Position numbers and translations under genes: made by a program | The notes under the pieces: generated by a model | What the model was told of the DNA's origin: nothing | Database searches by the model: none | What the model saw: the letters and a program-made list of their open reading frames with translations, nothing else | Source: Phlebiopsis flavidoalba | Taxonomy: Eukaryota; Basidiomycota; Agaricomycetes; Polyporales; Phanerochaetaceae | Direction: 5' to 3' | Assembly (NCBI GenBank): GCA_035772785.1 | Contig: JAOCPU010000029.1 | Coordinates: 248,001-312,000 of the forward strand | DNA length: 64,000 nt | In this document: positions 1 through 11,631 of the stretch, piece by piece | Position numbering within the stretch: position 1 is the first letter of the stretch | Layout: every line of letters begins with the position of its first letter

Positions 1-3000
1 CCGATAAGACCCTGAGTTCCCGCTGCACGGACCAGTCGGCTCTGTTGAGTGCAGTCTAGGGTCGTATGTTGCAGGTCTCGTAACCCTTGGGCAACTAAGC
101 TTGTCCTCCCCGCCCTCCTTCACGATCTGATCAAGACCGCTGGCAAGTGGCAGATCAAGACTGGCTCGCTCGTCGCCCTTGATCAGCTCATTGCCTCCGC
201 CTCCTTCGCAAATCGCCAAGGCTACCCCCGACATCGTCCCCGTCCCCTTGCGGGACGCGATCTGGGATACCAAAGGCTGACGTGAAGAAGGCTGCTCGTG
301 AAATGTACTCTTGAAAAGGCCACCGCTTCTCATATTCGAACAAGGATATCGAGCGCTTTATTCCTGCTCTCATTGACGCTTTGATCAAACCCCGTCGAGA
401 AGGTTTTCCCCCACCATCGGCCTCCTCTCGGCTACGACATTCGTTTCAGAAGTAGATTCGAGACCACCCTCTCTCTCATGGTCGGCCCCTCATTGTCCCG
501 TGGTCTCAAGCGAGAAGCTCACCGCGACCAAGCGTAAGGTCCGCTGTCATCCGCCGACAACATGGCCAAGCTCGTCGACTCGGAGGTCAACCGTCCGTTC
601 CGCCCGTTCCTTCCCAAGCTCCCTTCCCGGGCCTTCTCAATGGGTCGAGACTACCCATCCGGTGATCCCGAGGCATCGCAGCGTCGTCGGCCGTGCGATC
701 GCGGACCCTCCGCCAGGTCGGCAACGTCCCCCACGGTGACGGCTCCGAACCTCCCCCCTCTCAAGCGTCGCGGGACGAGAAGACTCTCGCTCACTCGCCT
801 CATTGCCATCGGTACAAGAAGGCTGGCGCCAGCCCCTCGGTGTCGACAACCTCGAGACCATCTACGCGTCGAAACCTCGCCGCAACCTCGTCAACGCGAA
901 GGAGTTCGATATACCGCTCAGTGGCAAACCCTCGTGCCCTACATCAAGTTCCTCACATGCCAACCCCGACCCCATCACCATTGTCAACGAGTGGGCCGTC
1001 AAGTCTGCTACCATCGGTGACACGACGGTGCTGATGAGCACGAGGAAGAGGAGGAGGGTGAGGACTTGTGTAACTGCCAGTTCTCGCTCGCCTACGGTGC
1101 CAAGATCCTGCTCACCCGCTTCCCCTCCGCCCCTCCGCTACCCTCCGCCTCAAGCGTGGTCACCGCTACGGTCTTTGCGGTCGTAAACGGTACCGGCCAA
1201 GTCGACGCTCATGCGCGCCATCACCAACGGCCAGGTTGAGGGCTTCCCTTCGCCCGACGAGGTCCGCACCTTCTACGTCGAGCACGACATCGACGGTTCC
1301 GATGAAGACACCTCTGTTCTCGAGTTCATCTGCAATGACAAGCGTATCCAAGCTGAGCGTGAGGAGATCATCGAGCCCTCGCGTCCGTCGGCTTCACCGA
1401 TGAGCGCCAGGCGCAATCCATCGTCTCGCTTCTCTCTGGTGGTTGGAAGATGAAGCTCGCCCTCGCCCGCGCCATGTTGTTCAAGGCCGACATTCTCTTG
1501 CTCGATGAGCCTCCTACCAACCACTTGGACGTTGTCAACGTTGCTTGGCTCGAGAACTACCTTATCAGCCTCGAACGACCTGCACACAATCCAGTGAGTT
1601 CACATTAACCTCATCATCATCACTATATACTGACCCATTCTGATAGTCATCGTCTTCGCACGACTCCGCATTCTTGAACACAAACTCCATCACCGACGTT
1701 CTCCACTTGAACCGCTTCAAGCTTCGCCGCTACAGGGGCAACCTCGAGTCCTTCATGAAGGCTGTCCCCGAGGCCCGCTCGTACTACACTCTCGGAGGCG
1801 GCTGAGGACTACCAGTTCAAGCTCCCCGACCCCCCTCTGCTGGACGGTGTCAAGACCAAGGAGAAGTCGCTCCTCAAGATGCGTAACGTCGGCTTCAAGT
1901 ACCCACCCAGACCAAGCAGCAGCTCTTCGACATTACTCTCCAGGTCTCGCTCTCGTCCCCGTGTCGCCGTCCTCGGTCCCAACGGTTCCGGCAAGTCCCA
2001 CGCTTGTCAAGCTCCTCATCGGTGATACCGAGCCCAACTGCGGTGGTGAGGTCTGGAAGCACCCCAACTTGGTTATTGGCTACGTCGCCCGCACGCCTTC
2101 CACCACATCGACCAGCACCTTGACAAGACTCCTCTCGAGTACACATGCTCTGGCGTTACCAGACCGGTGAGGATCTTGAGGAGATGATGAAGGGCTCGCG
2201 CCAGATCTCCGAAGAGGAGCCAGCAGAAAGATTGAAGGAGGGCTCGACCGTCATCGTCCGAGGGCCAGAAGCGTCTCATCGACGAGATCCTCACCCGTAA
2301 GAAGCTCAAGGCAGTCGTACGAGTACGAGATCTCGTTCAAGGGCATGTCTCGTCCTTCTACTGTCCGAGAACATTCTGGATGTCGAAACTCGTGACGAGC
2401 TCATCAAGCGTGGCTTCGAGAAGAAGGTCCTCGAGGTCGACACCCGTGAGGCCCAGCGCCTTGGTCTCCTCCGCCCTCTCGTCCGTCGCGAGATCGAGAA
2501 GCACTTCGCGGACTTCGGTCTCCGATGCCGAGTTCGTCTCGCACAACACCATGCGTGGTCTCTCCGGTGGCCAGAAGAAGGTCAAGGTCGTCCTCGGTGC
2601 CGCGACGTGGCGTCGTCCCCACATCATGTGTCTCGACGAGCCCACCAACTATCTCGATCGTGAGTCGCTCGCTGCGCGCTCATCAAGGCGCTCAAGGAGT
2701 TCGAGGGTGGTGTGCTCGTCATCACGCACAAACCGTGACTTCTCCGAGTCCCTTTGCAAGGAAGTCTGGGCCATGCTGCGACGGCCACCTCGAGGCTTCC
2801 GGCCACAACTGGGTCGAGGGCCAGGGCTCCGGCGCCCGCATTGACAAGAAGGCTGGCGAGGAGGAGGACCAGTACGACGCCATGGGCAACAAGATCGAGA
2901 CCAAGAAGGTCAAGAAGCTGACTGCGGCAGAGGCCCCGCAAGGCGAAGAAGGAGCGTATGGCGAGGCGCAAGCGTGGCGAGGAGGTCTTCACTGACGAGG

Positions 3001-3008
3001 AGCTGTAA
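1..3008 (+). CDS. TEF3: Translation elongation factor 3 (eEF3), 3' part, frameshifted
   Basis: Fungal ribosome-associated ATPase that works with eEF1A and promotes E-site tRNA release. The 5' end lies outside the window. Visible in order: HEAT repeats (about 100-760, e.g. [10 protein letters not shown]), first ABC domain ([16 protein letters not shown] region near 1185-1220 with a base change in frame; [15 protein letters not shown] and LLLDEPTNHLD near 1430-1530), second ABC domain with Walker A GPNGSGKS (about 1975-2000), the chromodomain-like insertion ([11 protein letters not shown], about 2318-2352), LSGGQK and [10 protein letters not shown] (2560-2660), and a Lys-rich ribosome-binding tail ending FTDEEL before TAA. 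An intron lies at about 1593-1647. The protein moves between frames at least ten times in 3 kb, which would inactivate it if real. eEF3 is usually single-copy and essential, and neighbouring genes show the same damage, so I infer sequence error. Identity is certain; integrity is not. Confidence 0.97.
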
Positions 3009-3112
3009 AAACATGCATCCAGTCCAACCCAAAAGTGTGTTTTTTCTAGCATCTTACGTCTCTTCCTCTCCATGTATCTCTGCACTTCACTGTCCTCGCT
3101 ACGGATCGTCTT

Positions 3113-3660
3113 CATGCTGTTGTGTTTGTTGTCTTCTGCACGTTCTTCGGTCTACTTGTATGATTCCATGTACTGTGTATTGTCTATGGCGTCAATAATG
3201 AATCTACGACTGTTCAAACAACTCCAAGTACGCGTGAACGCGTCAAGGATCCGCATATGATCAAATCATGGCCTGCAACTTGAATGTGTGCTTCGTCGTC
3301 GTCGTCCGCGCGCCAAAGCGCGCCAGAGGGAACGACATTCACCACCAATCTCGTTTGAATCATGAACATACGATTCACCGACTGAAGGCACTGTTTCCGG
3401 GCTACTGAACCTAAAGGAGATCTTCAAAGATCTTTGACTGAGGCGATCGCATGCTTGCAGTCGATGCTACAGCCGACGGAAGTCCACGAGTAAGTAAGTC
3501 GTGATGTTTCTTATGCTTTTTGCGACATACGGTGTTTTATACGTCTCAAGCAAGCTTTACCTCAAGGCTGGTGGAGGACCCTGACAATGAGGCTGTTGTC
3601 GGGCTCATGGAACCCTATTGAAATCTCATGCCTAATCCACGTTGCCTGGGGCATGGCCGA
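3113..3660 (+). pseudogene. Remnant duplicate: eEF3 3' flank plus start of a HET-domain gene
   Basis: Bases 3113-3375 resemble 6352-6510 and 3378-3490 resemble 6872-6985, the end of exon 1 of HET copy A (the shared peptide is RSLTEAIACLQSMLQP). Bases 3545-3650 resemble 7024-7115, the start of its exon 2. Compared with copy A, the promoter and the first ~30 codons are missing, and an in-frame TGA follows the MEPY-like peptide at about 3618. No HET domain follows. This is therefore a decayed gene start that shares the eEF3 downstream flank with copy A. The reading is from base-by-base comparison by eye, without an alignment score. Confidence 0.8.
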
Positions 3661-4341
3661 AGCTTTCTACTGTTCAAGTCGTCGTGTTTGCGCTATTATT
3701 AGTCTGCTAGCTAGCTAAGGCAGACAGTAACTTGAGCAGGTAAGTAACGGCCGTAGTCGACAGGCGCCGTTTGTGCATGGCGCTGTATGGAACATTCGAT
3801 TCGAAAGACGTTAGTGTTCTGTCAAATGCCATTCGCCTTACTTTGAAAGTATAAAATCCCTGCTGTGCTCGACTGTTGGTCACTCAACCTACCACCCACA
3901 CCTGTCCCACTCATTGGTCTTTGAACATACTCAATTATTTCACTCGACTCTCTTCATGTCTTCTGCCGCTCCTGTTAGCTCGAACGAGGGTGTGCTGCGT
4001 GGTGAGCGACATGACTTACAGTCAACACTCACTGGCAAAACCGCTGACGCTCGGGCATCACCGGCGCAGACAACTCGGCTACCCCTCCCTTTCAACCACG
4101 ACCTGCAAGTGCCCTTCTTGCTACTCGTCATCTTCATGCCACACCAGTCACTGTACAAGCGAGTCCCCCCACCGCCGCACTACCCACCTGATCCCCCCGC
4201 CGCCTACCCACCTGATCCCCAGGGCATCCTCAGGTTGGCGCTCGCTGCGTGGTCGCCCCTTCCCACGCTTTCCTGACTTAGATTTCCTCGTGCGATATAT
4301 CCTCCTACTCTTACGCTCCTCGATCGCATTGATCTTTCGAT
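3661..4341. other. Intergenic, no recognised gene
   Basis: No family recognised. The stretch holds a pyrimidine-rich upstream region with TATAAAA at about 3850-3856, followed by short frames without clear homology. It could carry the promoter of the unidentified gene that follows. Confidence 0.4.
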
Positions 4342-5743
4342 ATGGCGTCATCCCCTTTGGCATTTGGCGTCTCGACAGTTTCGAAAGGGCCTATGCGCGA
4401 TATGGCGAACCTCGTCAATGCCGCACGCGACGCTGACCCCGACCGACGCGTTGCTGCACTAGACCACGAAGTCAATGCTGCTTGGGGTCCATGCTGTCAA
4501 TCAGTCATCAAGGATCTAGAGTGAAACGGTATGCTCGCAAAGATGCATTCTGCCGTGAGTATTCCCCCCTCTTGCGTCAGCTACACGATCGCAAATGAGC
4601 TTGATGCTGATCGAGATATTTAGATTGAGCATCGGCATCCTCTCAGTGCCCAGCATTAGCCCCGCGGGGGGATTCGCTGTGGCTCTCGACGTGGTTCTCA
4701 TGCCATGATTGCTTCTGCCGGCGGCCTTCTCATGAACTTCAATATGACAAGGCACTTGAACAACATCGGCCAGCGCTCTGATGCCGCGTTTGACTGGGTT
4801 AATGTGCGTAAATCTGTCTAATCGATGTAAGAAGTTTGTGTCTCGTGGCTGATACGATTTGACGATTAGCTTGCCGCAACCAAACAGTACACGGATTCTG
4901 GCTTCGCGACAATTCCCAATCCTGCTTGCGGGACCTGCTGCATGGTCGATATGGTGCGCACATCATAGTCATAATTTGATGTGTCTCTCATCCCTGAGTA
5001 CGAATTGCCAATCCCAGGTCGCTTCTATCGTTTTATTTGTCCTACTCCTGGACTTCTTTTGGGAGATTCCGTTACTCGAATGCCCAAAGTCGAGCCGACA
5101 TCATGTGGAGCAGTCAATTCGACCCTGCCAATGCCTCTGTCCACTGCAGTTGGTTCCACCATGCCCGATTCAAACTCGTCTACATCGAGTGGGGAAACAG
5201 CCTACCTAAGCGAGGCAGCTGAGATAATTCTCAATACCGCCGAGGCTGTTATTGTCCTCATTCACTTTTTGCGATAAACGCCATCTACTTCACGAGACTA
5301 GGCTACCCTTTTGCTGCCATCGACGATGTAGAAAAGAGCAGTTGGTCCGGTTGTCGAGCCAGCAGTCGTCGCCTTACGCGGAGAGTACGGACTCCACAGC
5401 GTTGCGATCCTCTCGAGGAAGCGGCCCACTCACCGTCCCGCCGGCCCTTTCGCCGCTGTCACCCCTGATGACTCGGGAAGGCCCGCTTCGATTGAGCCTG
5501 GCGCACGAGGGCAAGACCGCCGATACTCTCGAAGACCAGGCTGGCGACGGGTTGGTAAGTAATATCGTTCCAAGTTACTCGCTCGGGGGGCCACGCATTG
5601 ACATTAACCATCGCTGCATAGCTATAGCCACCTGTCTGAGAGCACCTGTGCTCAACGTCCGCTGTCTGGACGTCACCCTCGGTCGCTATTCCTGTATCGG
5701 TTACCCGTCTTTGGCCGTGGGGACATGCCATTCACCTCAATAA
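4342..5743 (+). CDS. Unidentified multi-exon gene candidate
   Basis: I do not recognise this gene. A possible start at 4342 gives a 60-residue exon (MASSPLAFGV... ending VIKDLE). Further coding-looking blocks follow: one around 4660-4800 with a peptide containing GGLLMNFNMTRHLNNIGQ, one at about 4865-4950 with a Cys-rich PACGTCCMVDM, one at 5030-5230 and one at 5250-5740. Plausible splice sites separate them (GTGAGT near 4554, GTGCGT near 4805). A short hydrophobic stretch lies at 5240-5310. Several frame changes are needed to join the blocks. The exon structure and even the existence of one continuous gene are inference. No function is proposed. Confidence 0.3.
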
Positions 5744-5820
5744 CTGCGTTGTCCTCCCCAACTCCCTCCCCTCCGCGAGTCCTGCCCTTCGTACGTCTCG
5801 CAACCCACGGCCTCCGCCCT

Positions 5821-6000
5821 CGACCCACGACCCACGACCCACGACGACCCGCGACCCCACGACTCTACGACCCTCGATACACGAGCCACAATCCCTCCAT
5901 CCCTAATCCACACTCCCTAGACTCCTAATCTACACTCCTCGACTCCTAATCCACAATCCCTCGACCCCTAATCCACAATCCCTCAACCCCTGACCCCCAA
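5821..6000. repeat. C-rich tandem repeats (minisatellite)
   Basis: Two adjoining arrays are visible. At 5821-5870 the unit is a heptamer of the type CGACCCA. At about 5896-5998 the unit is about 20-22 bases containing CCTAATCCACAATCCC and CTCGACTCCTAATC variants, repeated four to five times with drift. The second unit contains CCCTAAT, resembling one degenerate copy of the common fungal telomere motif on the C-rich strand. Between this array and HET copy A (6001-6775) only the duplicated eEF3 flank and a T-rich tract are seen. Confidence 0.85.
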
Positions 6001-6344
6001 ACTTACCAACCCCCAGTTTATTTGTCACGAATCTTGGATATCGTTTGTACACTATGATAGCTTGCCCACATCACTGGCACATCACCTGTCACTCATTTAG
6101 TATAGTCTCTGTCGCTACTCATCGCATGAAAGTGTAATTATATCACCTCATCAGGAACTTGGAAGGCTTATCATTGCTGTGTAATACTTGAGCCATGATA
6201 TGCGGACGGGGTTGGCTAACGGCTCTTACTGTACAATCGCTTAGATGCTACGAGCTCGAGCTTTTCTGCACGTTTTAGTTCCTGCCACCTTTCTGTCACC
6301 CCCTGAGGCGGGCGGCTTCCAACACGTGCCCTGCATCGGGACGA

Positions 6345-6510
6345 CGCTCTTCATGCTGTTGCGCTGCTGCACGTCTTCAGTCTACTTGCACATCATTCCA
6401 TGTATTGTGTATTGTCTATGGCGTCAATAATGAATTCACGACTGTTCAAAACAACTCCGAAGTGCGCGCGAACGACATTCCTCACAACTCGCGTTTGAAC
6501 CGTGACATAC
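6345..6510 (+). repeat. Second copy of the eEF3 downstream flank
   Basis: Bases 6352-6510 match 3113-3375, the region directly after the eEF3 stop. The shared part includes TGTGTATTGTCTATGGCGTC and the AATAATGAAT stretch (3190-3200 and 6426-6434), probably 3' UTR. Its presence just upstream of HET copy A indicates duplication of a unit that spanned the eEF3 3' end and the HET gene start. Confidence 0.8.
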
Positions 6511-6775
6511 CACAACGTTCGTCAAGCACATCCACAGTCTTGCAACCTCAAACCGTAACAGAAACCATGGCGCAGCTTCATATTGGCAATAAAACGTGGA
6601 AGATGATTAATCTCCGCGGGAAATTCAACGGTTCTCAGCGGCACTGAAGGAATGTCGTTTTTTTGTCCTCACTGGTCGTCTGAGCGCGGTCCCTTTTTTT
6701 TTTTTTGGTGTGTATGCTACTCAGTACGGTCTGAGACAAGATGAGCTGACATATGCCGTACAGTTTGTGTGAAGA

Positions 6776-8851
6776 ATGTCTGGAATAGTTCCTGTCTTGA
6801 ACGATGAGCCCAATCGGACTCAGACAGACTTGGGCCCTCACGAAGCCCACCTGTCCGAGCAGGAAAGGATCCACCGACTGAAGGCACTGTTCCGGGACAT
6901 TGAACCTAAAGGAGACCTTCAAAGATCTTTGACTGAGGCGATCGCATGCTTGCAGTCGATGCTACAGCCTACTGAGTGAGTCCACGACTAAGTAAGTCCG
7001 TGACGTTGCTTACTGTCTCATACGTCTCAAGTAAGCCTTACCTCAAGGCTGGTGGAGGACCCTAACAATGAGACTGCTGTCGGACCCACGGAACCCTATC
7101 TTATCCCTAATCCATACTGGCCGGGATTGTTTGTTCCACGGTTCTCCGACTCGCCTGCGACTAAGCGTAATTTCGCTCGTCAATGGCTCATCCTTCGAGC
7201 AAAGCTATGTAATGTGATGCACAGCACGAAAACAATTCCTCTTCTGCTCTCTTCATTGAACACAATCTTCGAGACCAACTTCAAGATGACTCCGGGCGTT
7301 GAGGCGATGCTAACGGATTTCCTGGACGACGGATGCGATCTCGGGCTGATCTATGGATATCTGCGTCCTTGGATGCATGACGCTCAAGATGAAGGCAAAT
7401 TCTCGCGTATACTAACGGATCTGCTGCGTGCACGTCGCGAAGAAGATTTTGCATTGCGTTCTGCGGCCATGAACAGCAACCATATAACCAACCCGCGATT
7501 GCCGCCAAGGCGTGTTTGGGATCTGTATTCCAATCGCGTTCTCCCCTATCATGTTCTTCCTACCAAAGGCAAACGCAGGAAACGCATGCCTCTATCAACT
7601 TGTGGGCGGTATCGCATGCTTTGGGTCGCCCCCTCGGCGCGGCAGTCCGTTCTGACCACTATCAACGGGAAAGCCTGGCGCGTACCGATACCTTGTGGAA
7701 CGACACTCGATGACATCCGGAACGAAACTACTCGTATTGGGGGCAGAATATGTCTTTCTAGAACGTGCTTTGTCTTAGGCAGAGGGATGAGCTCCTCCCA
7801 GACTTTGAAAGCACGCGAAAGCGGGAGTGGCGGCTGGATATCCCCACTATCGGTCATGTCTACAACGAAAGCACCGACAGGCCTGTCATTATTTACTTCA
7901 ACGGACTTGGTTTACCCTTTCGCGACACTCTCCCTGACCCTGAGGATCGCTTCAACTGGTTTAATCGCGTCTGGACGCTACAAGAAACCCCTAGGCTCGC
8001 AGTCATCGGCGGTCTTGGAGGAAATTCAAGTCGTATCGACATTAGCTTCACTGGCACAAACGTGCCGTCCGAAGTCAGCGCCACATTTATAACAACTTTA
8101 CGTCAGACAAGGGCTATCTATTACGACTTCGGCATGGTACTGCATGCAATTTACCACACGCGCACACGCAAATCCTGTCGACCAGGTCGCATGTCTTGCA
8201 TACCTTCTCGACTGTGAAACGCTTCCAATTTACGACGCGGACATCGGGCGTCGAAGTCGCATGGGGTCTGCTACTCGAGTGTCTCCCAGACGAGTCGCGC
8301 ACACAACTCCTCTTCGCCGAGTACGTTCCCCGCAAGGGCTACAGCTTATCGCGCCCAACGTGGGCACAGCTCACGGGTAAAGCTACCTTCAGATGGTTTG
8401 GAGTAACGGATACGGAGGAGCAACTCAAGCATTTAGATGTTTCATCGCCAGAGTTGGGGTATCGATTTGGACTCGATGCGTACTATCACAAGCCGTATGT
8501 CGTTGCTGGATGCCGCTTTGACATCATCAATTCCGGTGAAGAAAACGTCTACGTATCGCTCAAGGTTCCATGCCCCCAGAATTATGGTCAATCCCAAACG
8601 TTCACTGTCTCCGAATGTGGCGCGTCGATTGAGCCAAACGTAGAATACATGCTTATTGGCGTGTGGGTCAGCTAGAAACATGGATTGTTGCCCGTGCAGA
8701 AGGAGTACGACGCATTGGCATACATAGAGCTGTAGAAGCGTCGAAAGTGTCTACCGTAGTACTGTCCGACAGCGACTTTGCAACTGGAGCAGCTGTGCAG
8801 TCGTTTAAGCGCAGGCTGGGAGGTAGTAATAGGTTAGTCGTATATAGATGA
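6776..8851 (+). CDS. HET-domain protein, copy A (frameshifted)
   Basis: Variant heterokaryon-incompatibility (HET) domain protein of the agaricomycete type. HET domains resemble TIR-like cell-death modules in ascomycete incompatibility proteins. The role of this basidiomycete family is not established. Exon 1 (6776-6976) encodes 67 residues ending SMLQPTE. An intron of about 75 bases follows, and exon 2 starts near 7050 with LVEDPNNETAVG. The HET motifs are LWAVSHA (about 7600), FLDVLCLRQ (about 7755-7785 after removing one base), PTIGHVYNES, VIIYFNGLGLPF and FNRVWTLQE (about 7960-7990). The C-terminal part (8200-8851) holds NPVDQVACLAYLL, CETLPIYDADI and a terminal domain ending RLVVYR before TGA. 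At least four frame changes are needed. It is close to copy B and more distant from copy C. The start follows the ATG conserved in position with copy B. Confidence 0.9.
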
Positions 8852-9479
8852 TGCGGTTGGAAAGCTTGTGGTGTCGATGTGGCCTGAAAGGATACTCGAA
8901 AGAATTTACCACTATACACCAGGGCTTGTGCAGCAATCTTGCAGCAACTACTGCCAATGATCCTGAGCCTGAGCGAAGAAACGTTGGAATAAGCGCCGGA
9001 CTTGTGGCGTCATATTTTACAGGTGCCGCGGCCGCTCTCTTCTTCTACAACCTCCAAGATACTCATGCACATATCTGCCACATCTTACCATGCTGACATC
9101 CCATTGTCTACAGCCCATCAAATGCCCTGAAGAGCCATCTTGGTCTCCATCACGTTCGAGTTGGTAGCCTCCGACAAGATGCGCTGAAATAGCGCTTGAG
9201 CGACCATCAATGTTAACGTTCAGCCTTAGACTCATGCCTTCAGTCTTCACTAAAATTCACACAGCTTGACGTTATCGACGTTGCTAAACTACAAATCCCG
9301 GAACTATGTAACGAGTCCGACCCGTGGCGCTGGCGTCGTCTAGCGAGACGATCGGCGGATAAAAGGTGGCCACCGCTTTACTCGGGTCGCTGCTTACACC
9401 CACGAGCCACCCGGACTGTAGTCAAATCTTGCCCACTGTTGAACACCCTGGCGGTTACACAGAGTAGCGGAGCCTCGTC
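8852..9479. promoter_or_regulatory. Intergenic region and likely promoter of HET copy B
   Basis: No gene is supported here. A TATA-like GATAAAAG lies at about 9357-9364, roughly 120 bases upstream of the copy B start codon. Short frames at 8848-9250 resemble no family. Confidence 0.4.
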
Positions 9480-11481
9480 ATGACTTCCACAACCGAAGGG
9501 ATGCGTGACGAGAGTCAGATTAGGGAAATCTTCCAGGACATGAAGATTGGGGAAGAACTACGTCAGACTCTATTGGATGCAACCACATGCTTGCAGTCCG
9601 CTCTGCAACCTCTAGAGTCTTCAGCTCAGTAAGATTTCTCGTCATTCGTATCATATGTCTAAAATCCAAACTTCGCTTCAAGGCCTCTCGGCGATCCAGC
9701 CAACGAAACTGCCTTTGGAGTTACCCAGCCATTTCTAGTCCCTAATCCCAGATGGCCAGGTTCATTCGTTCTACCCTTTTCCGATGCTCTCGCCTCCCAA
9801 CAAATTTTTAATGGCCGTTGGGACGTCCTTCCGAGCCAGCTGGCCAATGTGACTTATGACAACAAAACGCTCCCCCTGCTCCTTTCTTCCCTAAACACCA
9901 TTTTCGACAAAAACTTCCTGATGACGCCTGGCCTAGAGGCATTGCCTCACGGAGTTTGTCGACGACGGTTGCGATTTCGGACAGATTTACGGGTATTTAC
10001 GTCCCTGGATGGACTTCATATACGACGAGGAGCAATTCGGGCGGTTGACTGACGCGCTGCGGAAACATCGGGAAAGTGACTTCGCACTGCGCTCCGCAGC
10101 CATGAACAGTTACCCGGATTACCAACCCGCGAGTACCACCACGCGCGCGTGGTGGGATCTCTATGCGAATCGTGTCCTTCCGTATCACGCTCTTCGTACC
10201 GACTCAAAATACCGACATCGTATACCGTTGGACCTCTGGGCTGTATCTCACAGCTGGGTCGCGCCTGAGGAGCGGCAGTCTGTGTCAACCACTATCAACG
10301 GAAAGGCCTGGCGCGTACCTATTCCCAAAGGCACAACCCTCGACAAAATCCGTAACGAACTGCTCGCGCTGGGTGCCGAGTACGTCTTCCTTGACGTGCT
10401 TTGCCTCAGACAAAAAGACGAACATCTTCCCGACTTTGAAAGCACACGAAAGCGGGAATGGCGGCTGGACGTGCCCACCATCGGACACGTTTACAAGGAA
10501 AGCAACGAGAGACCTGTCATCATCTACTTCAACGGGCTTGGACTTCCATTCCACGACTCTCCTCCAAATCCTGACGATCGCTTCCACTGGTTCAACCGCG
10601 TTTGGACTCTGCAGGAGACACCACAATACGCGATCATCGGCGGGCGCGGGGGAAATTCGCCTTTATTCAATATCACCGACATAAGCAGACTCTCACAACT
10701 CAACATCAGTGAAGCGCTTTTCTTAGCTATGTGCAAAGCGAAAACTGTGTCCTACAGTTTTGACAAAGCATTGGGCACCATCAAATCACGCATGTACGCC
10801 AACCCCGTCGATCAGGTTGCATGTCTTGCATACCTTCTTCGCTGCGAAACACTCCCCATCTACGATGCGGACATCGACGTTGAGATTGCGTGGGACCTGC
10901 TGGTGGAGTGTCTGCCGGATGAAACACGCACGCAGCTACTATTCTCCGAATTTGGGTCCCATGGCGAATCCGGGTCATGGCGTCCTACCTGGAAGCAATT
11001 ACTTGGTAACGCAAAGTTTAGGTTACCTCACAGGGTCACCAGGGACGAGCAGTTGAAGCACCCTCGACGTCTCCTCTCCAGAACTCGGGTATAGGTGTGA
11101 TGTTGACGCGTACTACCACAAGCCTCTCGTTATCGAGGGATGTCGCTTCGATATTACATTCGAACGACAAGAAGTCCCCGAATGGAACGGTCACACTTCC
11201 TTCGGCGACATCGGTTTAGCGGATACCGAACCCTCAATGTTTCAGAGTGGGGAGAAGACATCGAGCGAGGCATGGAGTATGTGCTCCTCAGCGTAGGGGG
11301 TGGCTGAAGTACTGGGTCGTAGCTCGGGTGGTAGGAATGCGAAGGATCGGAACCGAGAGAGCCCATCGAAGTATCGAAGGTTTCGACCATGACTATACCT
11401 GACTCCGGTGTGTCGGGAGACCTCCGGTCGTTTCAAGAAATTGTTCAAAGCCGCAACTGTCTGCGGGTTGTATACCGATAA
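9480..11481 (+). CDS. HET-domain protein, copy B
   Basis: Same family as copy A and the least damaged of the three. Exon 1 (9480-9630) encodes MTSTTEGMRDESQ... ending LESSAQ. After an intron with GTAAGA donor, exon 2 begins near 9680 with PLGDPANETAFG. One frame change occurs near 9940. Then 10009-11094 is open for 361 codons, covering LWAVSHSW, TINGKAWRVPIPKGTT, FLDVLCLRQ, PTIGHVYKES, YFNGLGLPF and FNRVWTLQE, then NPVDQVACLAYLL and PIYDADIDVE. Two or three more frame changes are needed from 11060 to the end, where LRVVYR precedes TAA, matching copy A's terminal VVYR. The gene faces copy C tail to tail. A role in allorecognition is only inferred from the HET domain. Confidence 0.92.
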
Positions 11482-11631
11482 ACTCTCTGCTACTCCAGCG
11501 CAATTTATGATCGGCCACGTAACGTACACGTCGTATAGCGGGCTATACCCATATATATATTATTATTAATGGACTTGTATAATTATGTAGCATAGTCAAT
11601 TTAAAGTAGTACTACAGTGTTCAAATGGATC
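11482..11631. terminator. AT-rich convergent intergenic spacer
   Basis: The 150 bases between the stop codons of HET copies B (+) and C (-) contain a run of TA dinucleotides and TTATTATTAA at about 11551-11570. This composition suits overlapping or back-to-back polyadenylation regions. No specific terminator element can be named. Confidence 0.45.
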
